Shown here: positions 17,940 to 28,000 of the stretch, in pieces
Layout of the letters: every line of letters begins with the position of its first letter
Numbering within the stretch: the stretch's first letter is position 1
Assembly (NCBI RefSeq): GCF_900091475.1
Contig: NZ_FMIB01000002.1
Coordinates: 2,232,001-2,296,000, forward strand
DNA length: 64,000 nt
Direction: 5' to 3'
Origin: Micromonospora chersina
GTDB taxonomy: Bacteria; Actinomycetota; Actinomycetes; Mycobacteriales; Micromonosporaceae
Program-made: the position numbers and the translations under genes
The notes under the pieces: generated by a model
Databases searched by the model: none
What the model saw: only the letters and a program-made list of their open reading frames with translations
What the model was told of the DNA's origin: nothing

Positions 17940-18316
17940 ATCGTGGCACCCGTCGCGTGCGGAAGCGGCGGTACGCGCCGGCCCGCCCACCAGGGCAGGA
18001 TCTGGGCGAGGCCGAACGCCACCTCGACGACGAGGAACAGCCACAGCAGCCGGGTGGCCCCGTGGGCCAGCGCGTACGCCTGCCAGGCCGCGAAGAGGGC
18101 GCGCGCGACGGCGTCGTACCGGCCGTGCGCGGGCTGCGGCCGGACCAGGCGCAGCAGCGCCCACACCACCACGACCGAGCCCATGAGGTTCGCGTAGAGG
18201 ATCTGGATCGGTTCGGGGGCGGGCAGGCCGCCCAGTCCGAGCGCGCCGCCCAGCCGGGACAGCGCGCCGTGCAGCAGCGCGTACGTCCACGGCGTCGCGA
18301 AGCCGGCCGTGACCAC
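17936..18316 (-). CDS. Small membrane protein, start uncertain, possible 5' frameshift
   Basis: From the first in-frame start codon (GTG at 18316) it is 126 residues with about three hydrophobic segments (ILYANLMGSVVVVWALL, LLWLFLVVEVAFGLAQILPWW). No family is recognised. That GTG has no ribosome site. Reading the same frame upstream gives a sensible membrane-protein N-terminus (AYLRLVRASAGYDLV) but no start codon. A GTG at 18387 with AGGAG seven bases upstream, 31-38 bases after the MerR-type promoter, is in another frame. One missing base in the C-rich run near 18350-18380 would join them. So this is either a frameshifted gene, a sequencing error or an unusual start. Confidence 0.6.
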   Translation of the reverse strand: MVTAGFATPWTYALLHGALSRLGGALGLGGLPAPEPIQILYANLMGSVVVVWALLRLVRPQPAHGRYDAVARALFAAWQAYALAHGATRLLWLFLVVEVAFGLAQILPWWAGRRVPPLPHATGATM

Positions 18317-18424
18317 GAGGTCGTATCCGGCACTCGCGCGGACGAGGCGCAGGTAGGCGGGGCGGGAGGGGCGGGAAGACGGATCACGACGGGACTCCTG
18401 CCGTTCTGACTGCGGGACGCCCGA

Positions 18425-18455
18425 CGCTAAACCCTGGAGTACGCTCCAAGGTCAA
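18425..18455 (-). promoter_or_regulatory. MerR-type promoter with long spacer and central dyad
   Basis: On the minus strand a -35 TTGACC (18450-18455) and a -10-like TTAGCG or TTTAGC (18425-18431) are 18-19 bases apart. Between them is the dyad CCTTGGAG-CGTA-CTCCAGG (18433-18451). A lengthened spacer with a dyad between -35 and -10 is the hallmark of promoters untwisted by MerR-family activators, and a MerR gene starts 30 bases away on the other strand. The promoter points into the membrane protein and arginase genes. Confidence 0.7.
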
Positions 18456-18477
18456 GTCCATGAGCCGGCGAGGTGAC

Positions 18478-18861
18478 ATGCGTATCGGGGAGCTGGCCGC
18501 GCAGGCGGGGATCAGCACGGACACCGTCCGGTACTACGAGAAGGTCGGCCTGGTCACCGGCCGGCGGCTGCCCAACGGTTACCGCGACTTCCCCGCCGAG
18601 GCCGTGGCGTGGCTGCACTACGTCCGCACCGCGCAGGCGCTCGGCTTCTCGCTGGCGGAGATCTCGCGCAACTGCGCGAAGCTGCGCGCCGCGCCCGACA
18701 CCGCGACGGCGCTGTCGGCGCTGTTCCAGGAGAAGATCGCCGTCATCGACGCCCGGATGGTCCAACTCGCCGCCCTCCGGGCCGACCTCGCCGCCCGCGT
18801 CGGCACGGGATGCCCGTTGCGGACGGCAGGCCAGGCTCCGGAGCCGACCCCGCGCATGTGA
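18478..18861 (+). CDS. MerR-family transcriptional regulator
   Basis: 127 residues from the ATG at 18478, preceded by GAGGTG; an in-frame ATG at 18460 is possible. The winged helix is MRIGELAAQAGISTDTVRYYEKVGLV, then GRRLPNGYRDFPAEAV and the wing YVRTAQALGFSLAEI. A coiled dimerisation helix follows (LFQEKIAVIDARMVQLAALRADL), then a short effector tail with one Cys (VGTGCPLR). A single tail Cys and no His cluster make the classic mercury or zinc pocket unlikely. It probably controls the divergent promoter at 18425-18455, and possibly itself from the same dyad. Confidence 0.9.
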   Translation: MRIGELAAQAGISTDTVRYYEKVGLVTGRRLPNGYRDFPAEAVAWLHYVRTAQALGFSLAEISRNCAKLRAAPDTATALSALFQEKIAVIDARMVQLAALRADLAARVGTGCPLRTAGQAPEPTPRM

Positions 18862-18871
18862 GGATGCGGGC

Positions 18872-19921
18872 ATGCGCGCGGTGATCTTCGACGAGTTCGG
18901 CGCCCGGCCCGAGGTCCGCGACGTCCCGGATCCGGTGGCGCCTGCCGACGGCGCCGTCATCCGGGTGGAGGCGACCGGGTTGTGCCGCAGCGACTGGCAC
19001 GGTTGGCAGGGGCACGACCCGGACATCCGCCCGCCGCACGTCCCCGGCCACGAGTTCGCCGGTGTCGTGGCGGCGGTCGGCGCGGGCGTCCGCGGCTGGC
19101 GGCCCGGCGACCGGGTCACCGCGCCCTTCGTCTGCGCCTGCGGGCGGTGCCCCGCCTGCCTGGCCGGCGACCAGCAGGTCTGCGAGCGGCAGACGCAGCC
19201 CGGCTTCACCCACTGGGGCTCGTTCGCCGAGTACGTGGTGGTGCGCCAGGCCGACGTCAACCTCATCGGGCTCCCCGACGAGCTGGACTTCCCGACCGCG
19301 GCGGCGCTGGGCTGCCGCTTCGCCACGGCGTTCCGGGCCGTGGTGAGCCAGGGACGGGTGGCCGCCGGCGAGTGGGTGGCGGTGCACGGCTGCGGCGGCG
19401 TGGGCCTGTCGGCCGTCATGATCGCGGCGGCCTGCGGCGCGCGGGTGGTGGCCGTCGACATCTCCCCCGGCGCGCTGGACCTCGCCCGGCGCGCCGGGGC
19501 GGCGGTCTGCGTGGACGGCGGCGCGCTCACCGGCCCCGGGGCGGTGGCCGCGGCCGTCCGGGAGGCGACCGGCGGCGGCGCCCACCTGTCCCTCGACGCG
19601 CTGGGCAGTCACGCCACCTGCGTGGCGTCCGTCGAGAGCCTGCGGCGACGCGGCCGGCACGTGCAGGTCGGCCTCCTCCCGGCCGCGCAGGGCCGTCCGG
19701 CGCTGCCCATGGACCTGGTGATCGCGTACGAGCTGGAGCTGCGCGGCAGCCACGGCATGGCCGCCCACGCCTACCCCGAGCTGCTCCGGCTGGTCACCGC
19801 CGGAGTGCTGCGCCCCGGCGAGCTGATCACCCGCACCATCGGCCTCGACGAGGTGCCGGACGCGCTGACCACGATGGACCGGCCCACGACCGGCGGCATG
19901 TGCCTCATCGAGCCCCGCTGA
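18872..19921 (+). CDS. Zinc-dependent alcohol dehydrogenase (MDR family)
   Basis: 349 residues. The catalytic zinc is held by Cys in GLCRSDWHGWQ and by the His-Glu pair of VPGHEFAGVV. The structural zinc has four Cys in CACGRCPACLAGDQQVC. The Rossmann nucleotide site is VHGCGGVGLSAVMIA, followed by the acidic residue of VVAVDISPGAL, which favours NAD(H). It starts 11 bases after the MerR stop, so the two form an operon. MerR-ADH pairs are often aldehyde-responsive, a reasonable but untested guess. A long hairpin terminator follows. Confidence 0.9.
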   Translation: MRAVIFDEFGARPEVRDVPDPVAPADGAVIRVEATGLCRSDWHGWQGHDPDIRPPHVPGHEFAGVVAAVGAGVRGWRPGDRVTAPFVCACGRCPACLAGDQQVCERQTQPGFTHWGSFAEYVVVRQADVNLIGLPDELDFPTAAALGCRFATAFRAVVSQGRVAAGEWVAVHGCGGVGLSAVMIAAACGARVVAVDISPGALDLARRAGAAVCVDGGALTGPGAVAAAVREATGGGAHLSLDALGSHATCVASVESLRRRGRHVQVGLLPAAQGRPALPMDLVIAYELELRGSHGMAAHAYPELLRLVTAGVLRPGELITRTIGLDEVPDALTTMDRPTTGGMCLIEPR

Positions 19922-19934
19922 GCATGCCCCGAAC

Positions 19935-19978
19935 GGCCGCGGACCGGTCCGCCACGAGGGCGGGACCGGTCCGCGGCC
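19935..19978. terminator. Bidirectional hairpin terminator between convergent genes
   Basis: GGCCGCGGACCGGTCC (19935-19950) and its perfect reverse complement (19963-19978) give a 16 bp stem with a 12-base loop. It lies between the dehydrogenase stop and the convergent secreted-protein stop, and should terminate both. Confidence 0.85.
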
Positions 19979-19985
19979 GGGCGGC

Positions 19986-22900
19986 TCAGCTGACGGTCAC
20001 CGAGACGGTCCGCGGCGGCTGCTGGAGCTGCCCGTAGTTGTCCACCCCGCGGATCGTCACGGTGTACGTGCCCGCCGGGATCACCGGCGAGGTGTACGCG
20101 AAGTTCGACCCCGGGGAGCCCGGGCTGGTCAGGAACGACGCGATCCACGGGAAGTTGCCCGGCGTGCTCGGCGTGCTGAAGGTGCCGGCGGCGTTCATCC
20201 CCTGGCCCGCGGCGTTGGAGATCTGGATGTCCACCCGGAGCATCCCGACATCGTCGACGGCCCGGCCGGTGACCACGATCCGGCCGCCGGTGTAGACCTC
20301 GCCCTCGACCGGGGTGATGCTCGGCTCCAGCCGCGGGTCGAGGTCACCCGGGTAGACCAGGTACCGGGCGGTGGCGCCGGAGGTCGAGCCGTCCTGCTGG
20401 CCCGCCGTGTCGACGGCCCACGCCTCGACGCTGTACTCGCCCTTGGTCGGCAGGTCGATCGACAGGGTGAAGGCGGTGCTCGTCGCGCCCGGCGCGGCCA
20501 GCGTGGCGTTCACTGTGGCGAAGGCGGCGGCCATGGTGCCGTTCGGCTGCACGTACCGGCCGGTGTCCAGGTCGCGCAGCGCCACCCGGACGCTCTGCAC
20601 GCCCTTGTCGTCGGTCGCCGTGCCGGCGAGGTTCAGGTGCAGCTGGTCGACGTTCTGGTCCACCCCGGTGAAGCTCAGCCGGCCGTCCGGGAACGCGTCG
20701 CCGGGCACCTGGGCCGTCACGCTGAGCCGGCCCGAGTTGGTGCTCGACGTGGTGAGGCCCAGGCTGTCGGTGGCCCGTACCCGGAAGTCGTAGACACCCG
20801 GGGTGAGCGGCACCGTGGTGTAGGACCAGTTGTACGACGCGGCGCTCAGGTTGGTCGGCGAGATCCGGTAGTAGGCCGCGACCGAGTCGGCGCCCCACGT
20901 GCCGTCGGCGGCCAGCGACTCCCGCGTGGTGGTGTTGCGCAGGTAGATCTCGACCGACCGCACCGCGTCGTCGTCGTTGGCGGTGCCGGCGAAGGTGATC
21001 GCGGCGCCGGGCGCGACGGTGACGGGTGCGGCCGCGGTGGGCGGGGTCATCGGCACGGGCGCGCTGATGGCCACCGTCGGCGGGACGCCTGTCGACGAGA
21101 CGGTCCAGTCCCGGGTGTCGCCGCGCAGGTCGCTCTGGCCGGTGGTGTCGACCGCGGTGGCGGTCATCTTCCACTGGCCCTCGATGGGCAGGGCCACCTC
21201 GACCTGCCAGGTGGTCGACAGCGCGCCGATCACGTCCGGCTCGCCGCGGAAGGTGTTGTAGACCGCGGCGACCGTCCCGTCGTCCTGGAGGTAGCGGTTG
21301 TCGGGCGTGCGGAACGAGTAGATCAGCGAGCTGACGCCCTTGTCGTCGCTGGCGGTGCCGGTGGCCACGAAGCTCTTCGTGGCGAGCAGCCCGGCGGTCG
21401 GGGAGTCGATCCGGGTCGACGGCGGCAGGTCGTCGAAGCGGAACGCCTCGATCTTCTTGACGGCCTTCGTGGCGTCGCCGACGCCGTCGCGGCCGAACGT
21501 CTTCGCCTGGATCTGGTAGACGCCCGACGGCAGCGACACCGGGAGCGTCCACGTGGTCGACGCGGTGTTCGGGGCGGCGACCGTGGCGTTGATGCTGTTG
21601 GCGGCACCCCACGTCGTCAGGTCGTCCTGGAGGAACTGGCTGGTGTTGCGGTTCTGGATCTCGATCTGGACCCGGCTGACCCCGGCCGGCGTCAGCGCCT
21701 GGCCGCCGAGCGTGAACGACTCGTTGGCCGGCTTCACGGCGCCCTCGATGGGCGTGGCGATGGTGGTGTCGACCGCGGACGGCGCCGGCGCCCTGGACTG
21801 GTCGAAGAAGCCGACGCGGCCGACGGTCTTGCCGCCCTTGACGTTGCCGTCGCCGCCGACGAGGAGGCCGCGCGAGGTGGCCAGCATGGCCTTCTCGCCC
21901 TCGTACGAGTTGGAGCCGGGGTTCCACTCCAGCGCGGTGCCCGTCTTCGGGTCGAGCGCGCCGAGGTGGTCGCGGCGGACCACCTGGTCGCCGAGGCCGT
22001 AGCCGCTCAGGCCCTGCCCGGTGCCGTACCCGACGTTGTCCAGGCCCGGCCACGGGACGTTGGAGGTCGGCGACTCCTGCCAGCTGAAGTGCCCGCCGAC
22101 GTACACGGCGGTGGCGGTGATGGCGACCGAGTAGACGCTGTCGAAGTGCCGGGACACCCAGAGCGGCTGGACGTTGTCGGCGCCGGTGAGCGGGTACGCG
22201 ATCGCGGTGTCGTTGATCGGCGGCCGGTCACCGCCCGAGCCGCTGGTGACGACGAAGTAGGAGTCGTCCGGCGCGATGTCACCGGCGAACACCCGCTGGA
22301 TGCCGCCGACGAAGGAGAGGTTGTCCTCCCACAGCCGGGTACGCCACGGCAGCAGGGCCTTCGTGGCGGTGTCGATCAGCGCGACGCCGTACCGGTCCTG
22401 GCCGGCGATCTGCCGGCCGGTGTGGACGACGAGCAGCTTGCTCCGGTCGTGGGTCAGCTTGAGCTGCTGCACGGTGAGCATGCCGCCGACGCCGATGCCG
22501 CCGGTGAGCGGCAGGTTGAAGCCGGCGTCCACGGCGCCCGTGGTCGGGTTGAGCGCGACCAGGCCGGGGCGGCTCACCCCGTTGACGGTGCTGAACTGGC
22601 CGCCCACGTAGACCGCCGTGCTGCTCACGGCCAGCGCGGTCGCGCGGGCGTTCGCGGTCGCCGTGAACGCCGCGATCGGCGCGCCGGTGGTCGGGTTGAG
22701 CTTCACGATCTTCCGCTTCGTGACGCCGCCGACCGTGTTGAACGAGCCCGCCACGTACAGCGACAACCCGTCGGGCGACGCCTCGACGGCCTCGACCGAC
22801 CCGTCGAAGGTCGGCTTGAAGCCGGTGTCGACCTTCCCGGTGTCCAGGTTGTACGAGGCCAGCGACTTCTGCGCGATGGTGGTCCCGCCGACGTTGGCGA

Positions 22901-23225
22901 TCGAGGTGAAGGTGCCGGCGATGAAGACCCGGTTGCCGATCACCTCCAGGTCCTTGATCTCGCCGTTGGTGATCCGCGGCGTGTCGGTGCGCGGCACGCT
23001 CGGCACCAGCCGGGTGTCCCCCGGCACCACCTGCGCGGCGGTGGCCACCGTACGCGCCGCGCCGAGCGCGCTGCCGCTGCTCATCGCCTCGGCGCCGGTC
23101 CGCACGGTGGCGCCGGCGTCCGTGGCGGTGAGCGTGGTCGCCACGGTGCCCGCGACCGCCGGTACGCCCATCACCACGACGGCCCCGGCGACCAGACCCG
23201 CGACGGTGCGACTCCAGACCTGCAT
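19986..23225 (-). CDS. Large secreted protein: beta-propeller-like head and tandem Ig-like repeats
   Basis: 1,079 residues. The ATG at 23225 has AGGGAG upstream and starts a Sec signal peptide (TVAGLVAGAVVVMGVPAVAG). Residues about 85-500 contain repeats such as NRVFIAGTFTSIANV, LSLYVAGSFNTVGGV and TAVYVGGQFSTVNGVSRPGLVALNPTTGAV. The pattern, xVYVGGxFxxVxG then xxLNPxTG, resembles delta-60-type propeller repeats. Residues about 540-1079 hold about five Ig-like modules marked by ATDDKGV, VEIYLRNT or VALRDLDTGRYVQ, and an LPxxGxYxVxAxAVDxxGQ strand. It is probably a cell-surface or matrix adhesion protein. No catalytic motif or sortase signal was seen. Confidence 0.8.
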   Translation of the reverse strand: MQVWSRTVAGLVAGAVVVMGVPAVAGTVATTLTATDAGATVRTGAEAMSSGSALGAARTVATAAQVVPGDTRLVPSVPRTDTPRITNGEIKDLEVIGNRVFIAGTFTSIANVGGTTIAQKSLASYNLDTGKVDTGFKPTFDGSVEAVEASPDGLSLYVAGSFNTVGGVTKRKIVKLNPTTGAPIAAFTATANARATALAVSSTAVYVGGQFSTVNGVSRPGLVALNPTTGAVDAGFNLPLTGGIGVGGMLTVQQLKLTHDRSKLLVVHTGRQIAGQDRYGVALIDTATKALLPWRTRLWEDNLSFVGGIQRVFAGDIAPDDSYFVVTSGSGGDRPPINDTAIAYPLTGADNVQPLWVSRHFDSVYSVAITATAVYVGGHFSWQESPTSNVPWPGLDNVGYGTGQGLSGYGLGDQVVRRDHLGALDPKTGTALEWNPGSNSYEGEKAMLATSRGLLVGGDGNVKGGKTVGRVGFFDQSRAPAPSAVDTTIATPIEGAVKPANESFTLGGQALTPAGVSRVQIEIQNRNTSQFLQDDLTTWGAANSINATVAAPNTASTTWTLPVSLPSGVYQIQAKTFGRDGVGDATKAVKKIEAFRFDDLPPSTRIDSPTAGLLATKSFVATGTASDDKGVSSLIYSFRTPDNRYLQDDGTVAAVYNTFRGEPDVIGALSTTWQVEVALPIEGQWKMTATAVDTTGQSDLRGDTRDWTVSSTGVPPTVAISAPVPMTPPTAAAPVTVAPGAAITFAGTANDDDAVRSVEIYLRNTTTRESLAADGTWGADSVAAYYRISPTNLSAASYNWSYTTVPLTPGVYDFRVRATDSLGLTTSSTNSGRLSVTAQVPGDAFPDGRLSFTGVDQNVDQLHLNLAGTATDDKGVQSVRVALRDLDTGRYVQPNGTMAAAFATVNATLAAPGATSTAFTLSIDLPTKGEYSVEAWAVDTAGQQDGSTSGATARYLVYPGDLDPRLEPSITPVEGEVYTGGRIVVTGRAVDDVGMLRVDIQISNAAGQGMNAAGTFSTPSTPGNFPWIASFLTSPGSPGSNFAYTSPVIPAGTYTVTIRGVDNYGQLQQPPRTVSVTVS

Positions 23226-23421
23226 CCAGTCAACTCCCTGTGAACGCCCGAGACGGCACCACCGGGTCGGTCCCCGGCAACGTCCACCCGCCCGCGTGCC
23301 GGACGTCACCGTAGAAGGCAAGGTCTTTTCGCGGTACCGCGCCGCACCGGGATTCCACCGCACGGCATCAATTCCGGCCGCACCGGCGGGCGGCGCCACC
23401 GTCGGATCCAGACCCGCTCCC

Positions 23422-23471
23422 CCGATCGGATGGCGGGGCCCTGCTCAGCGGAGCCCCGCGCGCCCGATCGG
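23422..23471 (-). terminator. Hairpin terminator after the epimerase gene
   Basis: Nested inverted repeats directly downstream of the epimerase stop on the minus strand: outer CCGATCGG copies (23422-23429, 23464-23471) and inner GCGGGGC/GCCCCGC (23433-23439, 23453-23459) with a 13-base loop. Confidence 0.65.
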
Positions 23472-23475
23472 CGGA

Positions 23476-24381
23476 TCAACCGGCGGGGTCGACGTGGTCG
23501 CGCCAGGAGTGCCGCGGCTCGTAGCCCAGCACCCGGCGGGCCTTGTCGATGCTGAGCAGGGTCTCGTGCTCGCCGAGTTCGCCGCGGACCTCGACGCCCG
23601 GGTAGACCTCGGCCATCAGCTCGGCGCTGGACCTGTTCATGACCGTGTCGGCGTTGGCGATGATGAAGACGTCGGCGCCGGGCCGGTCGTGGGCGAGCGC
23701 CCGCTCGACGGCCTGGGCGCCGTCCCGGGCGTCGATGTAGCCCCAGAGGTTCCAGCGGCGCAGCCGCGGGTCGGCCTGGAAGGAGGGGAACGCCGCGTAG
23801 TCCTCGACGTCCATCACGTTGGAGAAGCGCAGGCCGACCATGACCAGTTCCGGGTCCCAGCGGCAGAAGTGCCGCGCCATCTCCTCCTCGAGGGCCTTGT
23901 TGAGCGAGTAGGTCGACTCGGGCCGCGGCGGGTACTCCTCGTCGACGGGCGCGTACGGCGGCGGGGTGTCGAACGGCAGCCCCAGCACCGTCTCGCTGGA
24001 CGCCCAGACCACCCGCCTGATGCCGGCCGCCCGGGCCGCCGCGAAGACGTTGTACGTCGCGGCCGAGTTGTTCGCGAAGGTCACGGCGTTGGGCAGCAGC
24101 CCGGGCGCCGGCACCGCGGCCAGGTGCACCACCGCCTCGACGCCGCCGGCGTGCTCGTCCGCGCCGCCGGTGAACGCCTCCACCACCTGCCCGTAGTCGG
24201 TCAGGTCGACCAGGAGGAACTCGCCGTCGACGTCGCGCGGGTCGCGCCCGCCGGCGCGGTCCACCGCGAGCACGTCGACGCCCACCGCGCGCAGGTGCGC
24301 GACCACGGCGCGGCCGAGCTTTCCGGCGGCGCCCGTGACGACGACGCGCGTGGGCAGGGTGGACGGCACAGGGTCGGTCAT
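23476..24381 (-). CDS. NAD(P)-dependent epimerase/dehydratase (extended SDR)
   Basis: 301 residues from the ATG at 24381; a purine-rich GGAAAGGA lies upstream. The Rossmann motif is VVVTGAAGKLGRAVV (TGxxGxxG). The active-site features are SSETVLG and the YSLNKALEE stretch containing the YxxxK pair, with RFSNVM downstream. This profile fits the extended SDR group of sugar-nucleotide epimerases, uronate dehydrogenases and lactone reductases. The exact substrate is not readable. It is divergent from the biosynthetic operon at 25017 but shows no link to it beyond the shared intergenic region. Confidence 0.85.
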   Translation of the reverse strand: MTDPVPSTLPTRVVVTGAAGKLGRAVVAHLRAVGVDVLAVDRAGGRDPRDVDGEFLLVDLTDYGQVVEAFTGGADEHAGGVEAVVHLAAVPAPGLLPNAVTFANNSAATYNVFAAARAAGIRRVVWASSETVLGLPFDTPPPYAPVDEEYPPRPESTYSLNKALEEEMARHFCRWDPELVMVGLRFSNVMDVEDYAAFPSFQADPRLRRWNLWGYIDARDGAQAVERALAHDRPGADVFIIANADTVMNRSSAELMAEVYPGVEVRGELGEHETLLSIDKARRVLGYEPRHSWRDHVDPAG

Positions 24382-25016
24382 GGCCCCATCCTTTCCTGCC
24401 GCGCCGGGCGCCGCACGCGCGGCCCGGCACGTCACGCGTCCGGTCGGGTGGAAACGGGCCATGCGCACCTATCAGCGCCCAATACAAAACCGCCTCCGAA
24501 ATGGAGACAGGGGTGCCGGAGGTCGCATAGAAGAGGTGATCAGCCATCGATCGGGCCAATAGTCCGCCTACCGGACATCAACCGGGCCAAGCCGCCTTCC
24601 GGCCAACGGGACAACTGACCCTCGAACCCCCGGAGATCCAGTGAACGCGCAGGTCGCGGGCGGTGCGGTGGCGTCCGGGCGCACGCGGGGACGCGTTGCG
24701 CTGTCAGAAAAGTTGCCGCCGATCGAGAAATAGACGAACGTGCGACCGCGCTGGCCGAACGCATCGACGGCCGGCACGATCCGGGGATCCCGCCGAAGAT
24801 CACCAGTGCCATCATGTGGACAGGCAATTCCTATCGAGGGATCTACACCTGTCGCATGAATGAGCTGATCACGAGGCCGCCGCCGGCAATTCCCGGCCCG
24901 CGGATCCGATCCGCCGACGACAGGTGTCCGGTACCCGATCACGAGCAACTGGTGGGCCGGGGCGGCGCGTGGGCGGCGCTCCCCGGGCCGGCGCGGGAGC
25001 AGAGGAGGCGGACGCC
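24382..25016. other. 635-base intergenic control region upstream of the biosynthetic operon
   Basis: It is less GC-rich than its surroundings, particularly at 24480-24560 and 24700-24860. It lies between divergent genes, so it should hold both promoters. Only short open frames are present, without convincing ribosome sites. I found no confident -35/-10 pair. The clearest structure is a 10 bp inverted repeat at 24845-24854 and 24918-24927. The operon's ribosome site AGGAGG is at 25003-25008. Confidence 0.6.
24845..24927. repeat. Spaced 10 bp inverted repeat upstream of the megasynthase gene
   Basis: ACACCTGTCG at 24845-24854 is perfectly inverted as CGACAGGTGT at 24918-24927, 63 bases apart and about 90 bases before the start codon. 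A partial copy of the core (GACAGG) is at 24819-24824. It could be a pair of regulator half-sites or a leader stem; the sequence alone does not decide. Confidence 0.45.
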
Positions 25017-28000
25017 ATGACCGACGTCCTGAGGTCCCGGCGGTCGGCGCCGGACACACCGCTCGGGGACGGTCCGGGAGGCGCCGCGTCGGCTCCGGCC
25101 TCGGCCGCGCAACACCAGATGTGGCAGCTCAGCCGCCTCGACCCCGGGTCGGCCGGCTACCTGGTGCCGCTGGCGTACCGGCTGCACGGCCCGCTGGACG
25201 TGGCGGCCCTGTCGGCGGCGCTCGACGGGCTGGTGGCCCGGCACACCGCCCTGCGTACCACCCTGGCCCCGGACGGGCCGGCCGGATCGCTCGACGCCGC
25301 GCGGCTGGTCCAGGTGGTCCACGAGCCGCGCCCGGGCCTCCTGCGGGTGCACGACCTGAGCGGGCTGCCCACCTGGCAGCGCGACCAGGAGCTGCGGGCC
25401 CGGATGCACACCGAGGCGGGCACCCCCGTCGACCTGGAACGCGGCCCGGTGCTGCGCGCCCTCCTGCTGCGCTGCGCGCCCGAGGAGCACGTCCTCCTGC
25501 TGACCTTCCACCACGTCGCTGTCGACGAGTGGTCGCTCGGCATCCTGCACGACGAGTGGGAACGGCTCTACGCCGCACACCGCGCGGGGCGGCCGGCGGA
25601 CCTCGACCCGGTGGACGTCGACTACGGCGACCACGCGCTCCGGCAGCGGGCCTGGCTCGACGGTCCGGAGGCGGCGGCTCAGCTCGACAAGTGGCGGGCG
25701 GAGCTGGCGGGCGCGCCCGCCGTGCTGGAACTGCCCACCCGCGGCCCCCGCCCCGACGTGCCGTCCAGCGCGGGGGCCACAGTGTCGGTGCCGCTGGACG
25801 TCCCCGCCGAGGCGCTGGCGGCGCTGTGCCACCGGATGCGGGTCTCGCCGTACATGGTCATGCTGGCCACGCTGCACGTGCTGCTGGCCCGCTGGACGGG
25901 GCAGCGCGACATCGTGGTGGGCACGCCGGTGGCCAACCGGCGGCGGCCCGACACGCAGCGGCTCGTCGGGCTGCTGCTGAACACCGTCGCGGTCCGGGCC
26001 CGGCTGGACGACAACCCGTCGTTCGAGACGCTGCTCGGGCGGGTACGGGCCGCCGCCCTGGCGGGCCTGAGCCGGGAGGAGCTGCCCTTCACGACGGTGG
26101 TCGAGGCGCTGCGCCCGGCCCGCCGGCCCGGCTTCACCCCGCTGTTCCAGGTGATGTTCGTGTACGGCCGCGAGGCGGCGCCCCCGCGCCTGGACGACCT
26201 GGAGGTCGCCCCGGTCGAGGTGCCCGTCGACACGGCCAAGTTCGACCTCACCGTCTCGGTCCGGGAGAACGCCGGCGGCCTGCGGACCGCGCTGGAGTAC
26301 CGCACCGACCTGTTCGACCCCGACGCGATGGCCCGTCTCGCCGGGCACTTCCAGACGCTGCTGCGGTCGCTGGTGGCCGAGCCGGGCGCACCGGTCGGCT
26401 CGGCCGCGATGCTCGCCCCCGACGAGCACCGGCAGCTCGTCGGCGAGTGGAACCGCACCGCCACCCCCGCCGAGCCGGACGACCTGGTCCACCTGCTGAT
26501 CGAGCGGCAGGCGCGGGAGACCCCGGCCGGCGTGGCGGTGACCGACGGCGACACCGCGCTGAGCTACCACGAGCTGCACCTGCGGGCCGAGGCGCTGGCG
26601 GAGACGCTGCGCGGGCGGGGCGTCGGCATCGGCAGCCTCGTGGGGGTGCTCCTGCCGCGCGCGGTCCCGTTCGCCGTGGCGGTGCTCGCCGTGCTGCGGA
26701 CCGGCGCGGCCTACGTACCCCTGGATCCGGCCAACCCGCCGGCCCGGCTGCGGTACCTGATCGCGGACACCGCCGCGCCGGTCGTGCTCACCTGCGCCGA
26801 GCTGGCCCACCTGGCGCCCGACGGCACGGCGCTGCTGGTGCCCGGCGCGGACGCGCCGGTCCCGGCCGCCGAACCGACCCGGGGTGGCGGACCGCGGCGG
26901 CGCGCCCGCCGCCGCCCGCAGCCGTCGGCGGACGACCTGGCGTACGTCATCCACACCTCCGGCTCCACGGGCCGCCCCAAGGGCGTCATGGTGACCCACC
27001 GGGGCGTGTGCAACTACGTGCGCTGGGCGGCCCAGGCCTACCGCCTGCGGCCCGGCGACACCGTGCCCCTGCACTCGTCGGTCGGGTTCGACCTGACCGT
27101 CACGAGCCTGCTGGTGCCGCTGGTCAGCGGGGCCACGGTGCGGATGCTCGGGGAACATCTCGGCCCCGAGGCGCTGGGCGAGGCGCTGCGCGCGCAGCGG
27201 ACCCCGTTCGGCCTCGTCAAGATCACCCCGGCCCAGCTCGACCTGGTCCGCCACCAGCTCCGCCCCGCCGAGCTGGCCGGCCGCACCCGCTGCTTCGTGA
27301 TCGGCGGCGAGAACCTGCGCGCCGACCAGGTCGCGCCGTGGCGGGCCCACGCGCCCGGCACCGCCCTGGTCAACGAGTACGGGCCGACGGAGACCGTGGT
27401 CGGCTGCGCCGCCTACGAGGTCGACGCGAGCGCACCGGCCGACGGTTCCGTCCCGATCGGACGGCCGATCGCCAACACCCGGCTGTACGTGCTGGACGGG
27501 TGGCAGAACCCCGTCCCGGCGGGCGTGGTCGGCGAGCTGTACGTGGGCGGGGCCGGCGTGGCGCGCGGCTACCTGGGCCAGCCGGCGTTGACGGCCGAGC
27601 GGTTCGTGCCGGACCCGTTCTCGGGCGTCCCCGGCGCGCGGCTGTACCGCACCGGCGACCTCGTCCGGCTGCGCCCCGACGGGCACCTCGAATACCTGGG
27701 GCGCACCGACCACCAGGTCAAGCTGCGCGGCTACCGGGTGGAACCCGGCGAGGTCGAGGCGGCCGTCCGGCGCCGCCTGCCGGACGCCGACGTGGCGGTG
27801 CGGCTGCGCCGGGACGACCCCGACGACCCGCGACTCGTCGCCTACCTGGCGGGCGGGGCGGAGACCGACCTCGCCGCCCTGCGGTCGGCGCTCGCCGCCG
27901 ACCTCCCGTCCTATCTGGTCCCCGCCGCCTTCGTCCGGCTGGACGCGCTGCCGCTGACCGGCAACGGGAAGGTCGACGACGCCGCGCTGCCCGCCCCCGG

